DNA of 64,000 nucleotides from Pseudoscleropodium purum (lineage: Eukaryota > Streptophyta > Bryopsida > Hypnales > Brachytheciaceae), in the NCBI GenBank assembly GCA_963969395.1, contig OZ017797.1, positions 5,456,001 through 5,520,000 on the forward strand. Reading direction: 5' to 3'. Of this stretch, positions 37,096 through 48,805 are shown piece after piece. The notes beneath the pieces are model-generated. The model was given only the letters and a program-made list of their open reading frames with translations. It was not told the DNA's origin and did not search any database. Every line of letters starts with the position of its first letter. Within the stretch, counting starts at the first letter, position 1. The translations under genes and the position numbers were made by a program.

Positions 37096-38005
37096 GACCC
37101 ACGGAGATGGAAATGGTCCAGTGGCAAATCACTCATGGATTATACAACAGCCCTTGGTCGTAAACTATTCTCAACTTCAACACAATTGAAACGTCCCATT
37201 GCTACTAAATGGCTTGTCCTTCTCCCGACTTCATATATTCCATGTTGGCAAGATACCTGGATTAAAGACCACTCTTAGAAAGATGCGGCGTTCATACAGT
37301 CAACTTGGCACAATGCAATTGTGGTAAACTCATGGCGGGCTCAAATTTCACCAAAAATTGATATGGATTGTCTTTATTGCAATTCTAGTGTCATAGAGAC
37401 TCTTTTTCATAGGTTCTTTGAGTATCCAAGATCCTAAGATATTTGGGATTATGCACTCTCGATGATGCATCATATTTGAGTTGCCTATCTAGCTATGGGC
37501 CCTCATCAAAGATTGGATGCCATCCAATGTATCTTTGGGACTTCTGCTCCTCAATCATTCTATAGAATTCACTTGTTATGGTCTATCGTTCATGGAGCTA
37601 CCCTCTAGCTTTGTTGGATCATACGCAACCATTTGGTATTTGCACTAGACTGTTGGCCTACCATTTTTCTCCACACATCCTTATGGAGTGCCGTCCTTGA
37701 CATGGGTCGTGCTACAGCTCTCAAGGCAGACTTGGCTTTTAGATGTAGGCCTCAACACTCTTATAGAATTTGGACCAAATTCTCTAGTACTTGGTTAATA
37801 TCCTCAATACTAGCTACTAGCGATGGGGACTTTATTAGATGGAACAAAGAGGGTCCCCCTCTTTGTCTGTTCACTTAATCTTTGGTTCTTGTTTTTGCTT
37901 TGTCTTTTCTTTTGCTCATATTCTCTTCATTTGTTCGACCTTTGGCTCGGCGGTTACTTTATTCCTTTTAATACAATGGTTTCCATTTGTTATAAAAAGA
38001 AATAA
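37096..38005 (+). pseudogene. LINE C-terminal portion and 3' end
   Basis: LINE coding resumes with DPRRWKWSSGKSLMDYTTAL. It contains a zinc-binding RVT-associated segment near 37310-37430 (PKIDMDCLYCNSSVIETLFH then FFEYP, the CxxC...H pattern of zf-RVT) and continues to WTKFSSTWLISSILATSDGD. A 3' region with CCTTTTAATACAATGG ends in an A-rich tail near 38005. In-frame stops are present. The segment completes the 32060-34164 fragment, and the order and orientation agree. Confidence 0.8.
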
Positions 38006-38868
38006 CTAAAACATTTCTACCAATTAGGAATCTCTTTTTGAAAGGCAATTCACTTCATTGAGGTGCAAATTTTAGTAGTAACTTAATATTTAGTGATTAA
38101 TAGATACTTGATAAAAACAATCAGGTCATACTTAAAAGTTGACAATCCATTTCCAACCATTTAAGGAATTATGGATATCCACAGACCACAATGTGGATTT
38201 CTTAACTAGAAAAACTTTGCATTTATGGAAATAGAGTTTGGAAGAATTCCAAATTTTTCCAACTTTTTTTCTCTTAAAACATAATTACCTTGAATTTTTA
38301 GCTGAAAATATATAGTTGACCTATATTTTTCATATGGATCTTCCTAATTCCAACCACTCGCTGCAAATAAAATTGACGAAGTACTAGTTGCAATATTGAG
38401 AGACTTGTAGCCAATGATAATGCACCACAATTGTGCTAGGTGATATATCATAATTGATCACTATTCATCTCCCCTAGTGAAGAAATAGAGCAACCTATAT
38501 CACCATTATGGGGGGAATAGAAATGGGGCAGCTATTTTATAAGAACAAGGTTCAATTCTCTCAATATGTTAGGATGCCTTAGCTGCAAACATTAATACAC
38601 TTCTATTTGGTACCTATCGTCATGATAAATTGGATTCATAGCGGGCTTTCCATTCAATTTCTAAGGCTATTTTGATTAACCTCTAGATGCTAGAGGCACC
38701 AAATTTTGGTGTTGACAATACTTTGAAGTTAAGACTGCTTTATTTTGTCCTCAATAATGCAAGTAGGTCCAAGAGATAAAAGAGACAAAGTTTATTTTGA
38801 AAAAATATATACATTAGCGCATGAAATTGCCCAAAACGTTGAAATAATATCATTGTCTTTTGGATAAA

Positions 38869-38875
38869 TATATAC

Positions 38876-38931
<56 letters not shown>
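38869..38931. repeat. (AT)n microsatellite
   Basis: An almost uninterrupted TA dinucleotide run. Overlapping open frames rich in Ile-Tyr on both strands are artefacts of this repeat. Confidence 0.97.
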
Positions 38932-38934
<3 letters not shown>

Positions 38935-39619
38935 ATAAATATTCATTCATGCTATAGAGAAAAATGCATGATACAATCAACCAATATGTACACATGTTTT
39001 TTTTTTGGTATGCTAAAATTACGCACATATTTATGTATGTAATTCAATAACTAACAAAAAAAATTTAATGATTTTTTTTTTTTTTTTAGGGTTTTATTTC
39101 TACGTGCATTAATATATATGAAAATCTTAAAGCTCAAAATTTCATCGACAATCCTCTCAAAATTTTCAATATTACTACCTTGTTTTAGTGTGATTTTCAT
39201 GGCTTACCAAAAAATTTGTCTCTTAATTTGCTTTTAGTAGGCTCTATTTTGATTGTTCAATTTTCAAATCCAGATTTTAATGTGTCTATTCAATTAGATT
39301 TTTGATGGACTTCCAGTAATAGTAATCACAAGTTCTAATTTTATGTGAACTGAAAAGATGGTAAGATAATTTAGCAAGTCATTTAGAGAGTTGGATTGAT
39401 GATGCCCTTATAGATTTGTAATAACATAATCATCATTTAATGAAATTTTTGTATAATGATTAGACAAGACTAAGATTCCAAAACTAATTTCATATTACAC
39501 CATATCAATATGAATTTCAATATTCATCCACAATTATTTTAAAATCTAAATATTGCTTGAGTAAATAATATCATAATTCTATTTAAAGATTTCATTCAAG
39601 ACTACCCAAATATATAAAT

Positions 39620-39900
39620 CATTAGATGAAATTTGAAGAGAAAAGACAACCGTGAGTTATTAAGTAGTGGGGTCAAGCAAATTGTATTGTTGCAGCATCA
39701 TTGCAACAATCCATCATAGCCGAGACCTTGCCATGTCATTTTTATTTTTAAAAAATCAATTATTTTTGCATTTTAAGAATTTACTTATTTATTTATTTTG
39801 AAAAAAAATTCTAACAACTAGCCATTCCTTTGCTATAGAGGAAACAATAAAGGGAATAGGCCTAAAACAAGCTTTTGTTGCCCTCAAATCCCCTCTAATG
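39620..39900. mobile_element. MITE family D, copy 3
   Basis: The left end CATTAGATGAAATTTGAAG and the right end, complement CATTAGAGGGGATTTGAGGG, are imperfect inverted repeats. A hairpin TTCCT (39825-39829) with AGGAA (39839-39843) occupies the same relative position as the GTTCCCC hairpin of copy 1. It includes CCATGTCA, part of the second hairpin. 281 bp, non-coding. Confidence 0.55.
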
Positions 39901-40164
39901 AGAAAACCACTCACAACTAATACATTTCATGTAGAATCATTACTATAAGAGCATGAGATGGAACACAATGTAAGAAATTTATGTATTCTTTAGATTTTGG
40001 ATGAAGGTGCATGTAATTAATGTTTGGAATCACCTTTATATTTTTTATCTTTGCCCCTTCAAACAACTTCAAAATCCTTTACTTTGTATGTTCTTATTTT
40101 TTGAATAATTATAAATAAAAACATATAAATATATATTTTTCAAATGTGAAATCACATCCTTTCT

Positions 40165-40612
40165 TTAAGCCCTTAATTACCCATTGTTCAAATTTTGAAC
40201 AATGGCTGAACACAAATACATTCCAAGCACATATAAATGCATTTTTTCATCCATCAATTTTCTTTAAGATCCTTGTATTAGTTCTTTAACATTTGTATAA
40301 TATATAATCTAAAGACTTTGTTTTGCAAATATTCTATAATTCAAAAGGCATTTGTAGGTGTAACCTCAAAAGTAACTTTTTCCGTTCAAAAACTACCCCT
40401 TTAAAAATGATTTGAAAGGAATTCTTCATTTTTGGCTTCAAATTTCATTTGAAAAATATTGGTTAGTGTGGGATCATTTAATCATGGTCCATAGATTATA
40501 TTTTACAACAATTGTTTGAGATTCAACATTCAATTATTATTCTAAGTGTCATTTTATAATACATTTGCAAAATTTTAGAAATTTAGACAACCATGTGGTC
40601 CTTAAGGGTTAA
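40165..40612. mobile_element. TTAA-bounded element, family B, copy 1
   Basis: It starts TTAAGCCCTTAATTACC and ends GGTCCTTAAGGG followed by TTAA (40609-40612). The interior matches 63152-63731: TTCAAATTTTGAACAATGG, TTTTTTCATCCATC, ATTCAAAAGGCAT, GTAACTTTTTCCGTTC, GATTCAACATTCAATTATTA. Its last TTAA is shared with the start of the next element. 448 bp, non-coding. Confidence 0.65.
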
Positions 40613-41067
40613 CCCCTAAAAGTCCAAAGGATTTAATTATAGAAAATATAAATGTACAATAATACAAGCTCCATAATTTTTGTAAAGTTTGTATTAAACA
40701 TGACAATGTTTTAGCATGAAGAATATGTAGAAATTATGCATATGGTCAAAAAATTTACAATGTAAACATCAGTACTGGGCAAATTCCAAACACAATGTGA
40801 TAGTTTTCTTCTAGTTTTCTCTTACTGTAGAGATTTTAGTTTTGCATATAAACATTGAAAGAGAATTTGATTGAGTTTGCATTAAAAAATAAACTCTTGA
40901 AAAACAAGCTCTTTACTGTTTGAAAACATTACCTCAGGTTGGGGCAATGATTTTTGAAGAACTAGTGGAGAAGATTTCATATCAAGTCCATAATACACTA
41001 AAAAAATATAAAACTTTCATCATAGGTGTATCGCATTGCATAGAGCATCATGCCATATAGGGATTAA
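40609..41067. mobile_element. Probable TTAA-bounded element abutting the previous one
   Basis: The left end TTAACCCCTAAAAGTCC is clear and shares its TTAA with the element that ends at 40612. The proposed right end, ATATAGGGATTAA at 41055-41067, is a weak complement of it. No match to other copies was established for the interior. Confidence 0.4.
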
Positions 41068-41085
41068 ACTCAATGATGATCATTC

Positions 41086-41905
41086 TTAACCCCTAAGGTT
41101 CCTTGACTGTGTTTGCAACAAAAAAGCTCCAAAACTGCCATTTTTTAGGATGAGTACCAAAAACATTTTAAAAAAATTTTTGGACACATCCAACCATAGG
41201 ATCTTGTATTATGATCATTTGAAAAGATGTGTAAAAAATTTCAGAAATTTTCACCTTACGAATTGCAAGATATTAGCGTTTCAATTGACAAAAAGCCTTT
41301 TTTTGGCCCTGCGAAAAATCGGGCAGTTGCACTTCACAAGCTCACATTTGTATAAGAAAATGTCTGAAATGGTTGCAACTCTTTGGTTCCACTATTCAAG
41401 GCAAGTTGGCTACATGCTTGAAAATTTTCAAATCATTTGGAATTGTACAACATATAGGAAAAAAATAGTAAGTAGAAAGAAATAGAGAATGAATCAAAAT
41501 ACTAAATTGTTAATAATTTAGTTATAAAATTGAAAAACGACAATCTCAATGGTTGTAATGTTGTTATAGACAATATTCACATAATATTTTTATTTTTTTT
41601 CCAAAAATATTGAAAATTGAGTTCAATAAAGAACTTCAAAGTTTATTTTGGAGTAGAGAATCCATAACTGCCCGCAAACTAAAATATCTCATAACTTTTG
41701 ACTCATTGATCAAAATGGAATGATTCAAAACTTTCTATGTATATATAAATCTAAAAAATTAATTTTAAATTTTTATTTTTGAAAAAACTGATTTTTTTAG
41801 ATCTGTCCGGATTGCCTGAGTTGAGAAACAAACTACATATAAGGCCATAACTTTTGACTCATATTTCAAAATGTCTTGAAATTTAGTGCACATGAAATGA
41901 AGTTT
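41086..41905. mobile_element. TTAA-bounded element, family A, reverse orientation, truncated
   Basis: It starts TTAACCCCTAAGGTTCC and follows the 6426 and 52096 elements: CCATAGGATCTTGTATTATG, TTTCACCTTACGAATTGC, AGCTCACATTTGTATAAG, AAGGCAAGTTGGCTACATG, TTGTACAACATATAGG. A 111-codon open frame at 41150-41485 lies entirely within this repeat and is not conserved as protein in the other copies. After about 41905 the text switches to something like the family C interior and no right end is found. Confidence 0.6.
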
Positions 41906-42555
41906 ATCAAGTTTAGTTTCTACTCCAATTGAAAATTTTGAAAAATTCATAAATTTCAATATTTTAAACCAATATGAACTTTGGACTTATAACCATGCTT
42001 TGTTGATTATCTAATTCTAGAATGACACAACAACTTTAGTTTTATACCATGATGTTATATACTATAATATATACCTATGGTGAGAATTTCAGTTCTTTTT
42101 TAGTATATTCTATAATGGATACAATTTTTTTGATTTTCTTCCCTTAAAAAAACACAATAATTTCAAATTTTCTACAAAAAATTTGAAAATTTCACGACTT
42201 GTAGCAGATGTATGATTTCATCTCTAAGAAATTACAAACACAAATTTCTTCATTCATGTCTAGTTGCAATTTGATAACAAACAGAGTGATGCACAGTGAG
42301 GATTGAAATCAGTGGTCATGGGCTTTCTCCTTCCAGAGTTACATGTTTACTTTGCAACTAAAAATTTCAGCATTGTATTAAAAGTACAGATAAACAGTAG
42401 AAGAAAAAGAAAAAAGCCAAAGCCATGGATCCGGAAGCTGGTCTTAACAGAGAGACAAACAAACAAACTGAAAAATCCATGAAACAGGGGACCCTGCATC
42501 CAAAATATTCTGGTAATGCTGTGATTAAAGTTGTTAGGTGTTCCAGTTGTTTTGG

Positions 42556-42690
42556 TTTTCAGTTATGAGTTGTAGAAAAGGAGGATAAAAACAAAAAACA
42601 AAAACAATTTAGCCAAGGACTTTGTCCTTAGGTTCAATGTACTGTTTCCCCAATCAATGGAAATTGTCCAGGTGTTTAAAAAAAAAAAAT
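42556..42690 (-). repeat. SINE-like repeat, reverse copy of the 31755 element
   Basis: The complement contains TTGATTGGGGAAACAGTACA, then TTGAACCTAAGGACAAAG, matching the middle of 31755-32028. The region around it (42300-43480) is somewhat GC-richer than the rest of the window but shows no convincing exon. Ends and target duplications were not determined. Confidence 0.5.
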
Positions 42691-43638
42691 TGTATATATT
42701 CTGTTAAAACTCACTCAGCTTTCTAAATCAGTCCCTGGAGCCAACAAAAACAGACACTCTAGCCCAGAAATCTCCACACTGATGCATCAATCAATCCAAT
42801 TCATGATATTGGAAAACCCTGAAATTCAGTATTCGAAATTCAGGGCAAATACAGGACAGGAAGTACTGCCAAAATAGAATAATAAAACTTCCCATATCAT
42901 GACCACTACTGTACTGTTGAATGGAAAAAAGCCACCCATTTTGTAACATAAATTCCAAGGATAATGAAGGACCTCATGTCTCTTGCCTTGCTATAAGTGA
43001 GAGAATTTTTCCAGAATTTCCAGCGAAGGTTTTGAAATTATTGTGATTTTGGAAAGCAAAATGGGCGGAAAAGGTGGACTAAACTGTCTAAGAACTAATA
43101 TTTTTTTTTTCAAATATTATGAATGATTACTATGGTATGTGTGAAGATCACTATACGGTAGTGAAGAGTATCTGTTCCATAAAGCCACTTCTAGTGTAGT
43201 CTGGTATTGTATTGTAGGGAGTCATATGAATGCCATATGGCAATGACAAACTTTGATGGGATTTATTTATTTAGTGTCATTTGTGCTCCATTGTGGGTCC
43301 TGGCCCAAGCATTGAGTTCACAATTTGAACTTTTCACCCAGCGGACTGGGATAGTACGAAGTTGCTTTCTTCATGTCCAGTTGCATCTCAGATTGGGTAT
43401 GGCTTTAATTTTCAGTCCTTGTGCTATTTTAAAGGTCTAATTTTCTTACTAATTTTCCTAATCTTATTAATTAATGTTTTTAGAGAGAGTGTGTAGCCGG
43501 GAATTCCAGACAGAACCATCTAGGGATCCACCCACCCTATCTCACCAATATACAATACTCTGTCTGTCCCATAATACTAGTTCTTTTTGGGTTTTTTCAT
43601 TTGTCCAAAGACTACTTGTCTCCTAAACAATATGTTTT

Positions 43639-43808
43639 TTTTAAACAAGCGTGTTGAAGAAATACACTCCAAGGGGTCCATCAGAGAGAGAGGCTGATTT
43701 CACACCAGGTAGAAAACTTGCTGCCACCAGGTATCAAACCCACAACCACGCCATTCAGTTTGGGTACCTCACGACCATCATCCGGTAGTTTAGGGTCATC
43801 ACGGACCA
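43639..43808 (-). mobile_element. tRNA-derived SINE with 16-bp target duplication
   Basis: Perfect direct repeats CTAAACAATATGTTTT lie at 43623-43638 and 43809-43824. In minus orientation the element begins TGGTCCGTGATGACCC, contains GGTTTGATACC (close to the tRNA box B GGTTCGANNCC) and an upstream box-A-like TGGTCGTGAGG, and ends in a short A-rich tail (T-run at 43639 on the plus strand). At 170 bp it has the size and layout of a plant SINE. The box A match is weak; the box B and the duplication are strong. Confidence 0.8.
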
Positions 43809-43833
43809 CTAAACAATATGTTTTCATTTGGTG

Positions 43834-44395
43834 TTAACCCCTAAACATCTAGATCCTTTTCCAAAATTGATAATTTGGGAAAAATTGTTATAAAGTGCTA
43901 TTTGGAAGAATATATTGGAATTGATATACAAATAAAAGTTTTAGATATTGAATTTTAGATTCCATCCACACGGTTAGATTCACTAGTGCTAACACCAATA
44001 TTTTTTTATAAATTTTGTATGAAAATTTTCAAAATTCCTTTTAAATACAATTAAAAGCAAAATATTATCATTTTTTGAGTAAAGCTTGTTGGAATAGATT
44101 TGAAATGAGGTTCTTCTGATATGGTGATTTTTTGAAATTTTTATATTCTTTTATTCTATGACCCCATTTTTGCAAAACCAATTTTGAACTAAAATCATTG
44201 CAATTTTTGGCTTTACACACTTCCGCATTTGTAATTTTAGAAAAATATATAAACTCTAGTAACACTAAATCCAACCATTGGATAGGACAACAACTTAATA
44301 AAGTATCTCCACAAATTTGATGACTTTCATAAAAGCAGTTATAAGAAAGAAAACCAAATTTTAATCTTTTCGTCATCTAGAAATTGGACATTAGA
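43834..44395. mobile_element. Possible TTAA-bounded element
   Basis: The left end TTAACCCCTAAACATC is typical of the family. The right boundary is a guess based on TCATCTAGAAATTGG near 44373, a weak complement of the left end. The 102-codon minus-strand open frame at 44376-44068 lies inside and has no recognisable motif. Confidence 0.3.
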
Positions 44396-45163
44396 GCACT
44401 CCAAGGCTAAAGAGTGTTGTTACTGAAAGTTATAGGAATGAATTTAGATTTACTTTTGAATTGGATTCACATTGCAAGCACTACCCCTAACACTAAGTGC
44501 AAACGTACCTTATGTACTTCATTCTTGATTTTAGGGCTATAAATGACTTATTTTGTTCTTGACACTAATGTATGAAATGAAGCACAAGAATTCTAATTTT
44601 GTTATCCTTTTTTTACATATAAAATTTTTTCTAAAAATTGAATTTTATTATTGCAATTTGAAGTTGACTTAGTCAAAGACCAAAAAAGACATTGAACTTT
44701 TTGTTGAATCTATTGAAGTCCAAGATATTCTTTTGCAAATCCAAAAGCACACAAAAAGCAAGGTAGCTATACAAAAAATCCTTATTTTCTAAAAAGTCTA
44801 TTTCTTTTTTCTATTTATGAGTGGCACTTTGTATCTATTAAAACCTCCTATTTTTTTTTATCTTTCTTTGATTGCAATTAATAGTAGTATCCACTAGTTT
44901 TGCACTTGAGAGGACACATTGCATATTTACCATAGAATCATTTTATCGAAAGATGCATTAAGAAATTGTTGTCAAATCCTTTACACTTTCATTATTACTA
45001 CAAAAAAAAGGACTAGTATTGTGAGACAAAGGGAGGAGGACAAAATTTTGGTTTTACAAGATATTTCTAAAATATGGCTCAATCACAATGTAGTAGGCTA
45101 TTATTAGACATACAAAACTATATCTTACTCCTCAAGTCTCAATCAATCCTCCACAACATTCTT

Positions 45164-46016
45164 TTAACCCCTTAAGGACTTGATCCATTGTGAAATGGTC
45201 AAACTTCTTATTTAAGCTAACTTTAGCCTTTTCAATAGTATTCAAGCAACAATTTGATATTTTTACTACTTGAAACTTTAAATTCTATATCACTTTAAGA
45301 AATTGCAATTTGTTTCTTGAAAATTTCCAATTGCTATCATTTTTGTTGCAAAAAATGAATATAAATGAGTAAACAAAGCAAAAACAATCCAAGTTATTTG
45401 AAATTTTCTCAAAAGGTAGAAGTAGCAATGGAAATTAGCATGAAAAATTTTCAATTGGTTATTTTATTTTTTACACCCAAAATAGCCACATCAAACATCT
45501 TAAAGTCAAATTGGACTATCAAACCAAATTTATCCTTTTATTTAATTGATGTACAAAAAATTTATATTTTTAGCTAGTAGAAAAATAAATTTTTTATTTT
45601 TTCAATAATTTTGAAGGAAAAAAAATTATTGTGATTTTTCAAAGCTAAAGTTAGAAATAAAATTATATCAAACACAATATATATTAGAAGAATCTATAAT
45701 TTTTATTGTGAATGAGGAGTGGAATGAGATACATAATTTGGTAATTTAAAATCAAAATAAATTTACAAAAAAGAAAATATAAATGAAAAGCACACTATAT
45801 TGTGTTGTTTGGATTTTACAAATATGAAGCTTTCAATTGCAATAATTCTTTCAATTTTTGACATTTCTCCAAATTTCAAAATGGAATAGAAACAAAATTT
45901 ATCAAGCTTGGTTTTCTTAATTGAAATCAAATTTGAGAAATAGTTATTTCAAAAGTTGTAATCAAGGTTGACCAAGACACATCCACTTTTGGGATTCCTA
46001 CGTGTTGAAGGGTTAA
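45164..46016. mobile_element. TTAA-bounded inverted-repeat element (family C-like)
   Basis: The left end TTAACCCCTTAAGGACTTG and the right end GTTGAAGGGTTAA are imperfect complements. The interior includes AAATTTATCAAGCTTGGTTT, which resembles text beyond the truncated 41086 element. No protein is encoded. 853 bp. Confidence 0.5.
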
Positions 46017-46794
46017 AGGGCCCTAATACTTAATTAATTGGTAGTTGTTTAAAAAGCTTCAAATATGATGGATTAAAATAGAAATGAAATAAAGAAATAA
46101 AGTTTTATAATATTGAATGACATGAATATTTGGAAGAGTAATTACTAGTAGAAAAGAAGTCTTAGAGAACCAAACTATAACAAAAAGGAGTAGTTCTTAA
46201 ACCTTTGTATTTATATGGGCTTGTTGAATCATATCAGTGCATTGTAAACATGTAACTTGATGCTTGAAGGCATCCATTCTATTAATACAATATTATTTAA
46301 TATATATTTAAAAAATAAAATCATTACATAATCAAAGGATTTGGAGTACAATAATTAACTGAGCAAAAAATTGCAAAATCTAAGTCTAAGTGGTGCCAAA
46401 TGTGTTTGCTCCCAAAAAATTAAAAAATTAAAATCTAAAAACTAATACATTCATCTATTAATAATTGTACATTTTTATCAAATTTTCAAAAAGAATTTGG
46501 AATAATGTTGCATATTTTATGCAGGATTCTATGGTACCTTCAATGACCTTAATTTGGTGTTGCTATGTATGCACTACAAATATCAACAAGTTCATTGTAT
46601 GGTACCTTGTTCAAAATTGTAATTCCATAACCATTAGATATGTTAGATCCTAATTGAATATTGAATATCCACACACAAACGATGTCTCATGTAACATATA
46701 CAACCAAGATCTTACTCAAAACCAAGTTGTGCTAACAACTGATCTTGCATGTGAAGTCACTTGGTTGTTTTGAGAGGAGTTGGGGAGAAAATGG

Positions 46795-47040
46795 GGGGTT
46801 GGTGTTTATGGTAGACAACACACCTAGATGGGCCCTCTCAAGGCCTCGGGCCGGTTTTGTTTTTTAGTCACCTTAGCATTCATGCGCTAAGGCAGGTACT
46901 CCACCTTTGGCAAGGGCCACGCCCTTGGGTGCCTTTGCTCTACTTATATTTTTTTCTTTTCCTTGTATTCTTTTTTGCTTTGGTTTTACCCTAGGCATTG
47001 ACTTGTTTTAACTTGTATCTGTACAAAGAGATGTGTTATG
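46795..47040. other. GC-rich patch with two short hairpins
   Basis: Within AT-rich DNA a GC-rich patch carries CTTAGC/GCTAAG (46871-46876 with 46885-46890) and CAAGGGC/GCCCTTG (46910-46916 with 46920-46926), followed by a T-rich tract. This could be the 3' end of a retroelement. No coding sequence or target duplication was found. Confidence 0.3.
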
Positions 47041-48224
47041 CTTTGAAACAACAAGTTGTAGAATACATGAGTTCATAGAAAGTAGGTCCCTTAAATGGTG
47101 CAAGATATCAAATGCTTGTTGTACAAGAAGCTAGTTTGTAGAAGGTCGGTCAAATTATCAAGAGCTTGACCTATGAAGTTGATGAAATAGAAAACACACT
47201 TATTCCTCATGTGATGATGGTGAGGATTGAAATAAAAGCAAAACAATTGTGGAATTGCGTGGTGGCATTGACTAATTGACATTTGTGGGGTTGGCTTAAT
47301 GCTTATTACACTAAATGATTGGAATTAGGCTATCAATTGAAAGCCAAGAAAGAATTGTGTAGTGGATCTCAGCACTGGTAGCAAGATAAGCTTGAATGAT
47401 TTATTTTTTGAAATAGAGATAAAGTATTGTACATATTTGTTGTAGTTGATTGGTGAACTAGGATGGAAGCTTTGAATTTGGCATAAAGATTATTTACTGT
47501 AGTTGCATTTGTCTTTCTTGTCTCCATATACATCTACACATAAAATGGTTGTGTTTAAATGAATTCATGAGAGTTTGTTTATAGTACTTGGCAACCATAT
47601 TAAAGACGCGCTATTGTGTCACTCAAGGAAATTTGCTTTATATGGAATACAATTGGCAATTTTCTCCTTGCCTAATTAACATTCAATTCTTATGCAATCT
47701 CAATGAAGCAACCAAATTTTAGTTTCAAAAAATCCAAACTCCATTTTGGATGAATTGTTTCAATTAAACATTCATAATTTTTGCATGATGATTGATTGAA
47801 AAACATTAGTAATGAATTTTTATTTATTCAACTGCATAGATATGTTGAAAGAATCTATATCTACATCTTTTTTTCAACAAGCATCTCCGAAAAATTTCTC
47901 TTGATCTATAGATATTTCAATGTAGAAGTAACAATGTCCAAATTTGGCAAAAAATATATTTTTTTAAAAATTGTAATTAATTTCTTTTGAAAAATCTACA
48001 CCATGAATGTGAATTCACCTACAATGGAATTTCTTGCATTTTACCCACAAGTCCTCGAAGGGCTAAATTACCTTGGTACTTGTCCTTTCAACCAAATACA
48101 AAATCATCTACAAGTTCATTGAAGAATTGTAGACTTATAACAGACCAATCACAACATTTTGTGTGGAACTTTTCATTGAGTTAGAGGAACATGTATAGAA
48201 AAGGCTTTACTATGGTAACTACTC
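47041..48224. other. Anonymous AT-rich DNA
   Basis: Open frames of 60-65 codons occur but none shows a motif or repeats as protein elsewhere in the window. Nothing else is recognised. Confidence 0.4.
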
Positions 48225-48450
48225 CAAAATGTCTTTTTTCAATGTACCAATAGTCAACATATTAAGGGAGGATGCTTTTAGATTCTAATGTGATTCAATT
48301 TTCAAAATTCATCACTAATTCTACAAAGGTCCAAAAAATATGAAATGACTTCAATAGATGCCAATTCTAATTTTTTTTCAAGGAAAATTTTCTAAAAATA
48401 TTTGGAAAAGATATACTCCCCCAAATTCTAAATAAATTGGTAAAAGGTTA
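48225..48450. repeat. Dispersed repeat F, copy 2
   Basis: It aligns by eye with 20420-20605 (CAAAATTCATCACTAATTC, GATGCCAATTCTAATTTTT, TTTTCAAGGAAAATTTTC, CTCCCCCAAATTCTAA). Diverged and non-coding. Confidence 0.45.
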
Positions 48451-48568
48451 CCTTTGATACTTCCTATCTTGGTATTGATAAACCATTTTGCTAGATGTCC
48501 AAGGCTCACTTTTGATGGCTATAAATGAGTAGAGATTTTGGTGAATGGATTATTGTAAGAAACACTTG

Positions 48569-48805
48569 CATTAGAGGGGATTTGAGGGCAATAGAAGTTC
48601 GTTTCAGGCATGTTCCCCACGTAATGAAGGAACAATAAAAGAATAAAAAATATTTAAAATGAAAAAGAAAGTTGAAAAAAAATTCAATTTTTTTTATGAC
48701 GTGGCAGAATCTTGGCCATGTCATAATGCTGGAGTGGCATAGTTCGTTTGTTCCTTGCAGCTTGGGAACTCTCGGGCTTTCGTTGCCCTCAAATCCATTC
48801 TCATG
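48569..48805. mobile_element. MITE family D, copy 4 (best-preserved ends)
   Basis: The left end CATTAGAGGGGATTTGAGGG and the right end, complement CATGAGAATGGATTTGAGGG, are nearly perfect inverted repeats. The interior has two GTTCC/GGAAC hairpins (48612-48616 with 48629-48633; 48750-48754 with 48765-48769) and the TGACGTGGC/GCCATGTCA pair (48697-48705 with 48715-48723). 237 bp. Confidence 0.75.

Noticed and set aside
38740..39042. Open frames rich in Ile-Tyr on both strands
   Set aside because: They are translations of the (AT)n microsatellite.
41150..41485. 111-codon plus-strand open frame
   Set aside because: It lies within a family A element, and the corresponding text in the copies at 6426 and 52096 does not keep the frame.
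44068..44376. 102-codon minus-strand open frame
   Set aside because: No recognisable domain, probably inside a TTAA-bounded element, and composition like the surrounding DNA.
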